The translations under genes were made by a program, and so were the position numbers. 64,000 bases of DNA from Kribbella rubisoli (GTDB lineage Bacteria > Actinomycetota > Actinomycetes > Propionibacteriales > Kribbellaceae): assembly GCF_004217145.1 (NCBI RefSeq), contig NZ_SHKR01000012.1:248001-312000 (forward strand), written 5' to 3'. The notes under the pieces are model-generated. The model was given only the letters and a program-made list of their open reading frames with translations. It ran no database searches and had not been told where the DNA came from. Each line of letters begins with the position of its first letter. The first letter of the stretch is position 1. Shown one piece after another: positions 50,450-57,863 of the stretch.

Positions 50450-51622
50450 GTGAAGTTCGATCGAGAAGACCTCCCTGTCGGCACGCCGGTCGTCGGCATG
50501 GTCGGCGGCGGCCAATTGGCCCGGATGACGCAGGAAACCGCCGTCGCGCTCGGCATCCAGCTCCGCGTGCTCGCCGAAGGCCCCACCGTGTCGGCCGCGC
50601 AGGCGGTCGCTGACGCGCCGGTCGGCGACTACAAGGACCTCGAGACGGTACGGCGCTTCGCCGCGGAGTGTGACGTGGTCACGTTCGACCACGAGCACGT
50701 GCCGACCGAGATCCTGCACACACTCGAGGCGGACGGCCTGAAGGTCCACCCGGGGCCGGATGCGCTCGTGCACGCCCAGGACAAGGCCGTGATGCGCGCC
50801 CGGCTCGACACTTTCGATGCCCCCGCGCCGGCCCATCAGGTCGTGCAGACGCCGGCTGAGGTCGAGGACTTCGCCAAGCGGGTCGGCGGGTTCCCGATCA
50901 TCCTCAAGACCACCCGCGGCGGGTACGACGGCAAGGGCGTCTGGTTCGTCGACGGGCCGGACGACGAGGACGTCGCCACCGCCTTCGCCAGCGGCGTACC
51001 GATCCTGGCCGAGGAGAAGGTGGACTTCGTCCGGGAGCTGTCCGCGATCGTGGCGCGCTCGCCGCACGGGCAAGCCGTCGCGTACCCGATCGTCGAGTCG
51101 GTGCAGAAGGACGGCATCTGCGTCGAGGTCACCGCACCCGCGCCCGGCCTGGCGCCGGAGAGGGCCGCACAGGCCCAGCAGACCGCGCTGCGGATCGCCG
51201 GTGAGCTCGGCGTCGTCGGTGTGCTCGCGGTGGAGATGTTCGAGGCGCGCGACGGGCGGCTGCTGGTCAACGAGCTGGCGATGCGCCCGCACAACACCGG
51301 GCACTGGTCGATCGACGGCGCGGTCACGTCGCAGTTTGAGAACCACCTACGCGCAGTACTCGACCTGCCGCTCGGCTCGCCGGCCGCGCGAGCGCCGTAC
51401 ACCGTGATGGTCAACGTGCTCGGCGGCGACGTCGAGGACATGCACCGCGGGCTGCTGCACTGCATGGCCCGCGACCCGGGGCTGAAGGTCCACTTCTACG
51501 GGAAGTCGGTGAAGCCGGGCCGCAAGATCGGCCACGTCACGGCGTACGGCGACGACCTCGAGGAGACACGTGAGCGCGCGCGGCATGCCGCTGCGTACCT
51601 GACCGGCACCATCGACGAATAG
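50450..51622 (+). CDS. purK: N5-carboxyaminoimidazole ribonucleotide synthase
   Basis: A 390-residue ATP-grasp enzyme that carboxylates AIR to N5-CAIR, using bicarbonate and ATP, in purine synthesis. Motifs are [12 protein letters not shown] at the N-terminus, [12 protein letters not shown], the ATP-grasp lysine region [16 protein letters not shown], and [27 protein letters not shown] (key NE-A-RPHNTGH). The GTG start is probably leaderless. It is followed 8 bp later by purE, the next enzyme of the pathway. Confidence 0.95.
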   Translation: MKFDREDLPVGTPVVGMVGGGQLARMTQETAVALGIQLRVLAEGPTVSAAQAVADAPVGDYKDLETVRRFAAECDVVTFDHEHVPTEILHTLEADGLKVHPGPDALVHAQDKAVMRARLDTFDAPAPAHQVVQTPAEVEDFAKRVGGFPIILKTTRGGYDGKGVWFVDGPDDEDVATAFASGVPILAEEKVDFVRELSAIVARSPHGQAVAYPIVESVQKDGICVEVTAPAPGLAPERAAQAQQTALRIAGELGVVGVLAVEMFEARDGRLLVNELAMRPHNTGHWSIDGAVTSQFENHLRAVLDLPLGSPAARAPYTVMVNVLGGDVEDMHRGLLHCMARDPGLKVHFYGKSVKPGRKIGHVTAYGDDLEETRERARHAAAYLTGTIDE

Positions 51623-51630
51623 GACAGACA

Positions 51631-52131
51631 GTGATCGGCATTGTGATGGGGTCGGACAGCGACTGGCCGACGATGAAAGCGGCGGCCGAGGTGTGCGTGG
51701 AGTTCGACGTGCCCTTTGAGGCAGACGTCGTGTCCGCGCACCGGATGCCGACCGAGATGATCGACTACGGACGGTCAGCCCACGAGCGAGGGCTCAAGGT
51801 GCTGATCGCAGGTGCGGGCGGCGCCGCGCACCTGCCCGGCATGCTCGCGTCGGTGACACCGTTGCCGGTCATCGGCGTACCGGTTCCGCTGAAATACCTC
51901 GACGGAATGGACTCTCTGCTGTCGATCGTGCAGATGCCGGCCGGAGTCCCGGTTGCAACGGTGTCAATCGGGAACGCTCGCAATGCGGGGCTGCTCGCGG
52001 TTCGGATCCTGGCCGCGGCGGACGAGAAGTTGCGGGACAAGATGCTGGCGTTCCAGGAATCGCTGGCGGAAGTGGCACGGGGGAAGGGCGCCACGGTGCG
52101 TGACGGGGCGGCAGAGTTGCGTAAAGGCTGA
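51631..52131 (+). CDS. purE: N5-CAIR mutase
   Basis: A 166-residue enzyme that converts N5-CAIR to CAIR. It has the class I PurE signatures: [14 protein letters not shown] at the N-terminus (phosphate loop), [18 protein letters not shown] with the active-site His, [13 protein letters not shown] and [30 protein letters not shown] (key [13 protein letters not shown]). GTG at 51631 follows AGGAC. The 8-bp gap to purK indicates one operon and matched output of the two enzymes. Confidence 0.95.
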   Translation: MIGIVMGSDSDWPTMKAAAEVCVEFDVPFEADVVSAHRMPTEMIDYGRSAHERGLKVLIAGAGGAAHLPGMLASVTPLPVIGVPVPLKYLDGMDSLLSIVQMPAGVPVATVSIGNARNAGLLAVRILAAADEKLRDKMLAFQESLAEVARGKGATVRDGAAELRKG

Positions 52132-52206
52132 GGCAGTCGCTGGTTTCCACAGGATGGGGGCGGGTAGTCGTGAGATCCCATTGGTTGTCGTCTAAGGTCG
52201 TCGATC

Positions 52207-53427
52207 GTGACTCCGCCCACTGATTCGGACACACAGCGCATACCGGTCCGTTATTGGATCTGGTTGTTCGGCGCTGCCGTGTCTCTGCTCGGCGACCTGA
52301 CGATGACGTTTGCCATCGGATGGTCGGCCAGCCAGCACGGCGGCCGTGTCGCCGGTCTCATCCTGCTCCTGGCCGCCGCCCCGCGCGCCGCACTCCTCCT
52401 GATCGGCGGCGCGATCGGAGACCGGTACGGCGCACCCCGCGTGCTGCTCGTCAGCTGCATCGCGATGTTCCTGGTCACGCTGGCCCTCGTACCCGCCACC
52501 CTCGCCTTCGACGAACCGATCTGGCTGCTGGTCGTCCTCGCCCTCGTGGTCGGAGTCATCGACGCGTTCTTCCTCCCGTCCTCCCGCGCCATGCCCCGCC
52601 TCCTCGTCCCCCCGGAACAGGTCCCCCGAGCCCTGGCCAGCTTCCAGGTAACCGGCGTCATCTTCGCCGTCAGCGGCACCGCGGTCGGCGGCGTCCTGGT
52701 GAGCTGGGCGGGCCTGACCGCAGCAGGCGGATTCGACGCCCTGACGTTCGGCGTCATGATCATCGTGCTGATTCTGCTGCGGAAGACGATCGCGCCTCCC
52801 GGCAGAATGCCGTCGGGCATGCTGCGCTCGATCGCAGCCGGTATTCAGGTCGCCTTCGGACGGCCGCTGACGCGGGCATTGCTCCTGACGATGACCGTCG
52901 CGGCCGGTCTGCTGATGCCGCTCGACGCGTTGCTGTTTCCGCTGCTGGCCCGCTCCCATGGATGGAACGCCGCAACTGCCGGTCTGCTGGTTGCGAGCCG
53001 GAGCCTCGGAGTGGGAGTGATTGCCCTGCGCATCCTCATGCGGGGGGCATTTCCCCGTCCCGGCATCTTCGCCGCGCTCGGTCTACTCGTGGCGGCGGCC
53101 GGGTTGTTCGGGCTCTCGGTGTTCGATCCGCTGCCGCTTGCCTTTGCCGCCGGGATGCTGAGCGGGATCGGGGTCGGCACGTTCACGGGTCACGTGCTGC
53201 CGTTGCTGATGAACTCGGTGGAGCGCGAGTTCCAGTCCCGGCTGCAGTCCATCGTCGTACTCGCCCAGAGTCTCGCGCTGGTGATCATGAACCCGGTGCT
53301 CGGCGCTCTCGCCGACCTGGACGGGGTGGGCATCACCGGTGTGTGCCTCGGGATCTCGGTGGCCGCGGCACTCACCGGTTGCGTCGTGCTGACGCGCCCC
53401 GTCCTGCGGGCTGCAACCGTCGTCTAG
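52207..53427 (+). CDS. MFS transporter (EntS/DHA3-like)
   Basis: A 406-residue permease with about 12 helices: IWLFGAAVSLLGDLTMTFAIGW opens helix 1 and LLIGGAIGDRYGAPRVLL is the motif-A loop after helix 2. The overall layout and the MNSVEREFQSRLQSIVVLAQS loop resemble DHA3-type exporters such as those for macrolides or siderophores. The substrate is unknown. The start is GTG at 52207, 8 nt after a TAAGGT hexamer. It ends tail-to-tail with the UDP-glucose dehydrogenase gene and shares its CTAG. Confidence 0.83.
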   Translation: MTPPTDSDTQRIPVRYWIWLFGAAVSLLGDLTMTFAIGWSASQHGGRVAGLILLLAAAPRAALLLIGGAIGDRYGAPRVLLVSCIAMFLVTLALVPATLAFDEPIWLLVVLALVVGVIDAFFLPSSRAMPRLLVPPEQVPRALASFQVTGVIFAVSGTAVGGVLVSWAGLTAAGGFDALTFGVMIIVLILLRKTIAPPGRMPSGMLRSIAAGIQVAFGRPLTRALLLTMTVAAGLLMPLDALLFPLLARSHGWNAATAGLLVASRSLGVGVIALRILMRGAFPRPGIFAALGLLVAAAGLFGLSVFDPLPLAFAAGMLSGIGVGTFTGHVLPLLMNSVEREFQSRLQSIVVLAQSLALVIMNPVLGALADLDGVGITGVCLGISVAAALTGCVVLTRPVLRAATVV

Positions 53428-54761
53428 GGCTTCCCGGGCGCTCGGTAGGTCCAGCCGGCGGCGCGCCAGGCTTCGGCGTTCAGGTTCAGGCGGGCGTCGA
53501 TGACGACCGGGTGGGTAACGAGCCCCCGCAGTGCGGCCGGGTCGAGTTCGCGGAACTCGGGCCACTCGGTGAGGTGCAGTACGGCGTGGGCGTCGCGGCA
53601 GGCCTCGACGGCGGTCGGGGCGTAGCGCAGCGTCGGGCGGACGCGGCGGGCGTTCTCCATCGCCTCCGGGTCGTAGACGGTCACGTTCGCGCCGTGCAGC
53701 TGGATCCGGCCGGCCACGTCGAGCGCGGGCGAGTCGCGGACGTCGTCCGTCCCGGCCTTGAACGCGGCGCCGAGGACGGTGACGTTCTTGCCGACCCATT
53801 CGCCGCGGAGCATCTCGTGGGTCAGGTCCACGATCCCGGCGCGGCGGTGCTGGTTGATGTCGTCGACCTCACGCAGGAACGTGATGACCTCTTCGACGCC
53901 GAGTTCGCCGGCGCGGTGCATGAACGCGCGCAGGTCCTTCGGCAGGCAGCCCCCGCCGTACCCCGGGCCGGCGTTCAGCATGCCGCGGCCGATCCGCTTG
54001 TCGTACCCGAGCGCGTCGGCCAGCAGCGTCACGTCGGCGCCGGTCGCGTCGGCCATCTCGGCGAGCGCGTTGATGAACGAGATCTTCGTGGCCAGGAAGG
54101 CGTTCGCGCCGCCCTTCACCAGCTCCGCGGTCGGGAGGTTGCACACGACAACCGGCGTACCCTCGCCGATCGGGGTGGCGAACACCTCGCGCAGGCGGGT
54201 CTCGGCAGCGGCGGACTGTACGCCGAACACCAGCCGGTCCGGGTGCAGCGTGTCGTCGACGCCGTGCGCCTCGCGGAGGAACTCGGGCTGCCAGGCGATC
54301 TCGACGCCGGCGCCGGCCGGAGCCTCGGCGTGGAAGCGGGCCTCGACGATCTTCGACGTACCGACCGGGACCGTGGAGCGGCCGACGACCAGGGTCGGCT
54401 TGGTCAGCAGCGGGGCGAGCATGGTGACGACCGAGTGCACCTGGGCCAGGTCGGCCGCCTCGCTGCCCTCGAGCTGCGGCGTGCCGACGCAGATGAAGTA
54501 GACGTCCGCCCAGTCGCCGATCTCGCGGTAATCCTTGGTGAACCGCAGCCGGCCGGAGTCGACGTGCTTCTTCAGCAGCGGGTCCAGCCCGGGTTCGTAC
54601 AGCGGGGCCTTGCCGTCGTTCAGCAGCTTCAGCCGGTGCTCGTCGATCTCGACCCCGATGACGTCGAAACCGAACTCGGCCATCCCGGCGGCGGTGTTCG
54701 CGCCGAGGTAGTTCGTGCCGATGACGGCGATCCGCAGGGGGCGGGAGGTCGCTTCACTCAT
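53424..54761 (-). CDS. UDP-glucose/GDP-mannose 6-dehydrogenase family protein
   Basis: A 445-residue NAD-dependent dehydrogenase that most likely oxidises UDP-glucose to UDP-glucuronate. Motifs are the Rossmann turn VIGTNYLGANTAAGMAEFG, IDEHRLKLLNDGKAPLYEPGL (key LNxGxxPxYEPGL), VGRSTVPVGTS, and the catalytic cysteine in GPGYGGGCLPKD. An oddity is GTNYLG in place of the usual GTGYLG/GxGxxG: the second glycine is Asn, which could alter cofactor binding. ATG at 54761 (MSEATSRPL) lies 7 nt after TAGAGT on its strand; the start at 54779 would lie inside that promoter. The product would feed polysaccharide or cell-wall sugar synthesis. Confidence 0.9.
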   Translation of the reverse strand: MSEATSRPLRIAVIGTNYLGANTAAGMAEFGFDVIGVEIDEHRLKLLNDGKAPLYEPGLDPLLKKHVDSGRLRFTKDYREIGDWADVYFICVGTPQLEGSEAADLAQVHSVVTMLAPLLTKPTLVVGRSTVPVGTSKIVEARFHAEAPAGAGVEIAWQPEFLREAHGVDDTLHPDRLVFGVQSAAAETRLREVFATPIGEGTPVVVCNLPTAELVKGGANAFLATKISFINALAEMADATGADVTLLADALGYDKRIGRGMLNAGPGYGGGCLPKDLRAFMHRAGELGVEEVITFLREVDDINQHRRAGIVDLTHEMLRGEWVGKNVTVLGAAFKAGTDDVRDSPALDVAGRIQLHGANVTVYDPEAMENARRVRPTLRYAPTAVEACRDAHAVLHLTEWPEFRELDPAALRGLVTHPVVIDARLNLNAEAWRAAGWTYRAPGKP

Positions 54762-54768
54762 GTCGGGG

Positions 54769-54774
54769 ACTCTA
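54769..54774 (-). promoter_or_regulatory. Putative -10 box of leaderless UDP-glucose dehydrogenase gene
   Basis: TAGAGT on the minus strand is followed by 7 nt and ATG at 54761. No Shine-Dalgarno is visible in the 7 nt. Confidence 0.45.
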
Positions 54775-54872
54775 CCCATCGTGGTTATCAGACGGTGACC
54801 GGCTCATGTCTGTGGAGTGCGCTCTTGCTCACTTTCGGGGTACGACGCCCTGCTCGGGCGGGTTGTTCGTCG

Positions 54873-54878
54873 TACTGT
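54873..54878 (+). promoter_or_regulatory. Putative -10 box of leaderless acyl-CoA dehydrogenase gene
   Basis: TACTGT is followed by 7 nt (GTGACTC) and GTG at 54886. It has the same hexamer as the MMPL promoter. No -35 consensus is apparent. Confidence 0.5.
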
Positions 54879-54885
54879 GTGACTC

Positions 54886-56049
54886 GTGAGTAACTCATTC
54901 GAGCTGTACGCGCTGTCGGAGGAGCACCAGGCGATCCGGGAAGCCGTCCGGGACGTCTGCGACGCCAAGGTCGCCCCGCACGCCGGGGACGTGGATGAGC
55001 TGGCCGAGTTCCCGAAGGCGTCGTACGACGCGCTGAAGGCCTCGGACTTCCACGCGCCGCACATCCCGGAACAGTACGGCGGCGCCGGCGCGGACGCGCT
55101 CGCGACGGTGATCGTGATCGAGGAGGTCGCCCGCGCCTGCGCGTCGACCTCGCTGATCCCGGCCGTGAACAAGCTCGGCTCGCTGCCGCTGCTGCTGTCC
55201 GCCTCGGACGAGGTCAAGCAGCGCTACCTGCCGCCCGTTGCGGCGGGTGACGCGATGTTCTCGTACTGCCTGTCGGAGCCCGAGGCGGGATCGGACGCGG
55301 CCTCGATGAAGACCAAGGCCGTGCTCGACGGGGACTCGTACGTGCTGAACGGCGTGAAGCGGTGGATCACGAACGCCGGGGTGTCGGACTACTACACGGT
55401 GTTCGCGGTGACGGATCCTGACGCGCGGTCGCGGGGGATCTCGGCGTTCGTGGTCGAGAAGTCTGATGAGGGTGTTTCCTTCGGTGCGCCGGAGAAGAAG
55501 CTCGGCATCAAGGGCTCGCCGACGCGCGAGGTGTACTTCGACAACGTGCGGATCCCTTCCTCGCGTCTGATCGGTTCGGAAGGCACCGGGTTCTCGACCG
55601 CGATGGCGACGCTGGACCACACGCGGGTGACGATCGCCGCGCAGGCGCTCGGGATCGCTCAAGGTGCTTTGGACTACGCGCTCGGGTACGTCAAGGAGCG
55701 CAAGCAGTTCGGCAAGGCGATCGCTGAGTTCCAGGGCCTGCAGTTCATGCTCGCCGACATGGGCATGAAGATCGAGGCGGCCCGACAGCTCACGTACGCC
55801 GCAGCCGCGCGCTCGGAGCGCGGCGACGCCGACCTCACGTACTTCGGCGCCGCGGCCAAGTGCTTCGCGTCCGACGTGGCGATGGCGGTAACCACCGACG
55901 CCGTACAACTCCTCGGCGGCTACGGCTACACCCACGACTACCCGGTAGAACGCATGATGCGCGACGCCAAGATCACCCAGATCTACGAAGGCACCAACCA
56001 GGTCCAGCGCATCGTCATGGCGAGGCAGCTGTTGAAGGGCCTCGGCTAA
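54886..56049 (+). CDS. Acyl-CoA dehydrogenase
   Basis: A 387-residue flavoprotein. N-terminal domain LYALSEEHQAIREAVRDVCD, FAD/substrate block CLSEPEAGSDAASMKT and VLNGVKRWITNAG, middle strand LGIKGSPTREVYFDNVRIP, C-terminal RKQFGKAIAEFQGLQFMLADMGMKIEAARQL (key RKQFG, FMLADMG) and catalytic YEGTNQVQRIVMARQLL with the Glu as base. It has the same length as the enzyme at 17196 but a different catalytic-loop form (YEGTNQ versus GEGTSE) and is not its duplicate. The chain-length preference is unknown. It stands alone, and the GTG start is probably leaderless. Confidence 0.93.
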   Translation: MSNSFELYALSEEHQAIREAVRDVCDAKVAPHAGDVDELAEFPKASYDALKASDFHAPHIPEQYGGAGADALATVIVIEEVARACASTSLIPAVNKLGSLPLLLSASDEVKQRYLPPVAAGDAMFSYCLSEPEAGSDAASMKTKAVLDGDSYVLNGVKRWITNAGVSDYYTVFAVTDPDARSRGISAFVVEKSDEGVSFGAPEKKLGIKGSPTREVYFDNVRIPSSRLIGSEGTGFSTAMATLDHTRVTIAAQALGIAQGALDYALGYVKERKQFGKAIAEFQGLQFMLADMGMKIEAARQLTYAAAARSERGDADLTYFGAAAKCFASDVAMAVTTDAVQLLGGYGYTHDYPVERMMRDAKITQIYEGTNQVQRIVMARQLLKGLG

Positions 56050-56138
56050 AGATCCATCTCACGCGTGCCGCCCACCGGCCACGGCGACCTGCGAACTGAT
56101 CAACGACATCGCCCGGCCACCCCCTGCCGGTCGACTTA

Positions 56139-56168
56139 TTGACTTCAGGGTACACAAGTCTCTATCGT
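56139..56168 (+). promoter_or_regulatory. TetR autoregulated promoter with inverted repeat
   Basis: TTGACT (56139-56144), an 18-bp spacer and TATCGT (56163-56168) precede GTG at 56175 by 6 nt. GACTT (56141-56145) and AAGTC (56156-56160) form an inverted repeat inside the promoter, a likely site for the encoded TetR protein. Confidence 0.5.
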
Positions 56169-56174
56169 GGCGGT

Positions 56175-56750
56175 GTGGCGATGGGTAGACCGATGAAGTT
56201 CGAGGCCGAGGCCGTCGTCGACAAGGCGGTGGAGGTGTTCTGGCGGCAGGGGTTCGCGGCGACCACCCCGCAGAACCTCGTCGACGAACTCGGCATCGGC
56301 AAAGGCAGCCTCTACAACACGTTCAAGAGCAAGCACCACCTGTTCGAGCTCTCGCTGCGCCGCTACAGCGCGAAGCGCGTCGCCGCGCTGACCGAGGGGC
56401 TCGAGGGTCCGGGCCCGGTGCTGCCAAGACTGCGCGAGGCGATGCGGACGCTGGCAGGCATCGGCGATCATCGGTTCGGCTGCCTGATCGTGAACTCCGT
56501 CGCCGAGCTCGGCAGCGCCGACGAGGGCGTCGCCGCGGTTGCCAAGGAGTTGTTCGGCCAGATCGAGGACGCGTTCCGGTCCGCGATCGAACGCGGGCAG
56601 GCCGACGGGGAGATCACCTCCCGCCGCCCAGCCGGCGTTTCGGCCGGTTCGTTGCTGGCCGCGGTGATCGGCAGCAGCGTCCTGGCCAAGACCGGCAGTG
56701 ATCCGGCCGACCTGAACCGAGCCCTCGACGCCGCCCTCCAAGCCGTCTGA
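56175..56750 (+). CDS. TetR-family transcriptional regulator
   Basis: A 191-residue regulator. The helix-turn-helix is FEAEAVVDKAVEVFWRQGFAATTPQNLVDELGIGKGSLYNTF (key FWRQGF, GIGKGSLYNTF). The ligand domain has HRFGCLIVNSVAELG (the GCL..N pattern of the AcrR/YxaF-like branch) and ends near LNRALDAALQAV. The start is GTG at 56175, 6 nt after a -10 box; ATG at 56181 two codons later is the alternative. The gene is followed on the opposite strand by an aldo/keto reductase, with which it converges, so its target is not obvious beyond its own promoter. Confidence 0.86.
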   Translation: MAMGRPMKFEAEAVVDKAVEVFWRQGFAATTPQNLVDELGIGKGSLYNTFKSKHHLFELSLRRYSAKRVAALTEGLEGPGPVLPRLREAMRTLAGIGDHRFGCLIVNSVAELGSADEGVAAVAKELFGQIEDAFRSAIERGQADGEITSRRPAGVSAGSLLAAVIGSSVLAKTGSDPADLNRALDAALQAV

Positions 56751-56889
56751 ACAGCAACCGTTCCAGCACAACTCAACGAAATCGGGAGATCGGCCGTGTC
56801 GGTCAGCATCACGGGGCCAGTTGCCAACAGCAACGAATCGCCGGAAGGCCCTGGACCGCAGCTGAGTCGCGGCGTACGGCTGCTGCTCG

Positions 56890-57816
56890 CTACGGGAGGG
56901 TGTGGCCCGCGGCGGTGAAGAGGTGGTACCACTCTTCGCGGGTGAGGCGGATTGCTGCGCCGGTGGCGGAGTCTTGGACTCTGCGCGGGTTGGTCGTGCC
57001 GATGACGATCTGCATGTTCGCGGGGTGGCGGGCGATCCAGGCGATCGCGATCGCGTCCGGAGTCACGTTGTATGCGGCCGCTAGTTCGTCCAGGGCCTCG
57101 TTCAGCGGGCCGTAGTTTTCGCGGTCGCCGATGAAGACGCCTCCGGGTGGGGGCTTCTGCACGGAGCCCCAGGTCTGGATCGTCATGTTGTTGAGGCGGC
57201 TGTAGTCGAGGATGCCGAGGTCGCGGTCAGCGGACTGGTCGAGGCCCATGATGTTGGCGGCCAGGCCCTGCGCGACCAGGGCGGCGTTCGCGATGCTGAA
57301 CTGCAGCTGGTTGGCGACCAGCGGCTGACGTACGGACCGGGCGAGCAGCTCGATCTGGCCGGGAGTGTGGTTCGAGACGCCGAACGCCGCGACCTTGCCG
57401 GCCGAGTGCAGCTCGTCGAAGGCCTCGGCGACCTCGTCGGGCTCCATCAGGGTGTCCGGGCGGTGCAGCAGCAGAATGTCCAGGTGGTCGGTCCGGAGCG
57501 CGGTCAGCGACTGCTCGACGCTCGAGATGATGTGCTCACGGGAGAAGTCGAAGTACCCGGAGCGGATGCCGACCTTGGACTGGATCGTGACCTGGTCGCG
57601 CTCGGATTCGGGCACGGCCTGCGCGTCGCCGTACCGCTGCTCGCAGCCGTGTGAGCCGCCGTAGATGTCGGCGTGGTCGAACATCGTCACGCCGGCGTCG
57701 CGCGCCGTCCCGACCAGCTCGCGGATCTCAGCGTCGCTGAGGTTCTTGATCCGCATCAGCCCCAGCACGACCCGCGACACGGTCACCCCGGCTCTGGTCA
57801 ACTCAACCGTCTCCAT
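56890..57816 (-). CDS. Aldo/keto reductase (YdhF-like)
   Basis: A 308-residue TIM-barrel NADPH reductase. Catalytic tetrad positions are visible: Asp and Tyr in TMFDHADIYGGSHGCEQRYG, Lys in TIQSKVGIR, and His in DILLLHRPDTLMEPDEVAEAF. VAAFGVSNHTPGQIELL and the cofactor-binding IGTTNPRRVQDSATG follow. It reduces aldehydes or ketones of unknown identity. ATG at 57816 (METVELTRAG) is the only sensible start; the long open frame upstream overlaps the catalase and is spurious. It lies 47 bp downstream of the catalase gene on the same strand, which suggests a shared role in oxidative or carbonyl stress. Confidence 0.9.
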   Translation of the reverse strand: METVELTRAGVTVSRVVLGLMRIKNLSDAEIRELVGTARDAGVTMFDHADIYGGSHGCEQRYGDAQAVPESERDQVTIQSKVGIRSGYFDFSREHIISSVEQSLTALRTDHLDILLLHRPDTLMEPDEVAEAFDELHSAGKVAAFGVSNHTPGQIELLARSVRQPLVANQLQFSIANAALVAQGLAANIMGLDQSADRDLGILDYSRLNNMTIQTWGSVQKPPPGGVFIGDRENYGPLNEALDELAAAYNVTPDAIAIAWIARHPANMQIVIGTTNPRRVQDSATGAAIRLTREEWYHLFTAAGHTLP

Positions 57817-57863
57817 GACAGTTGGTTCTATCACCACCGGGCCCTCAAGGGTCGAACGTGCGG

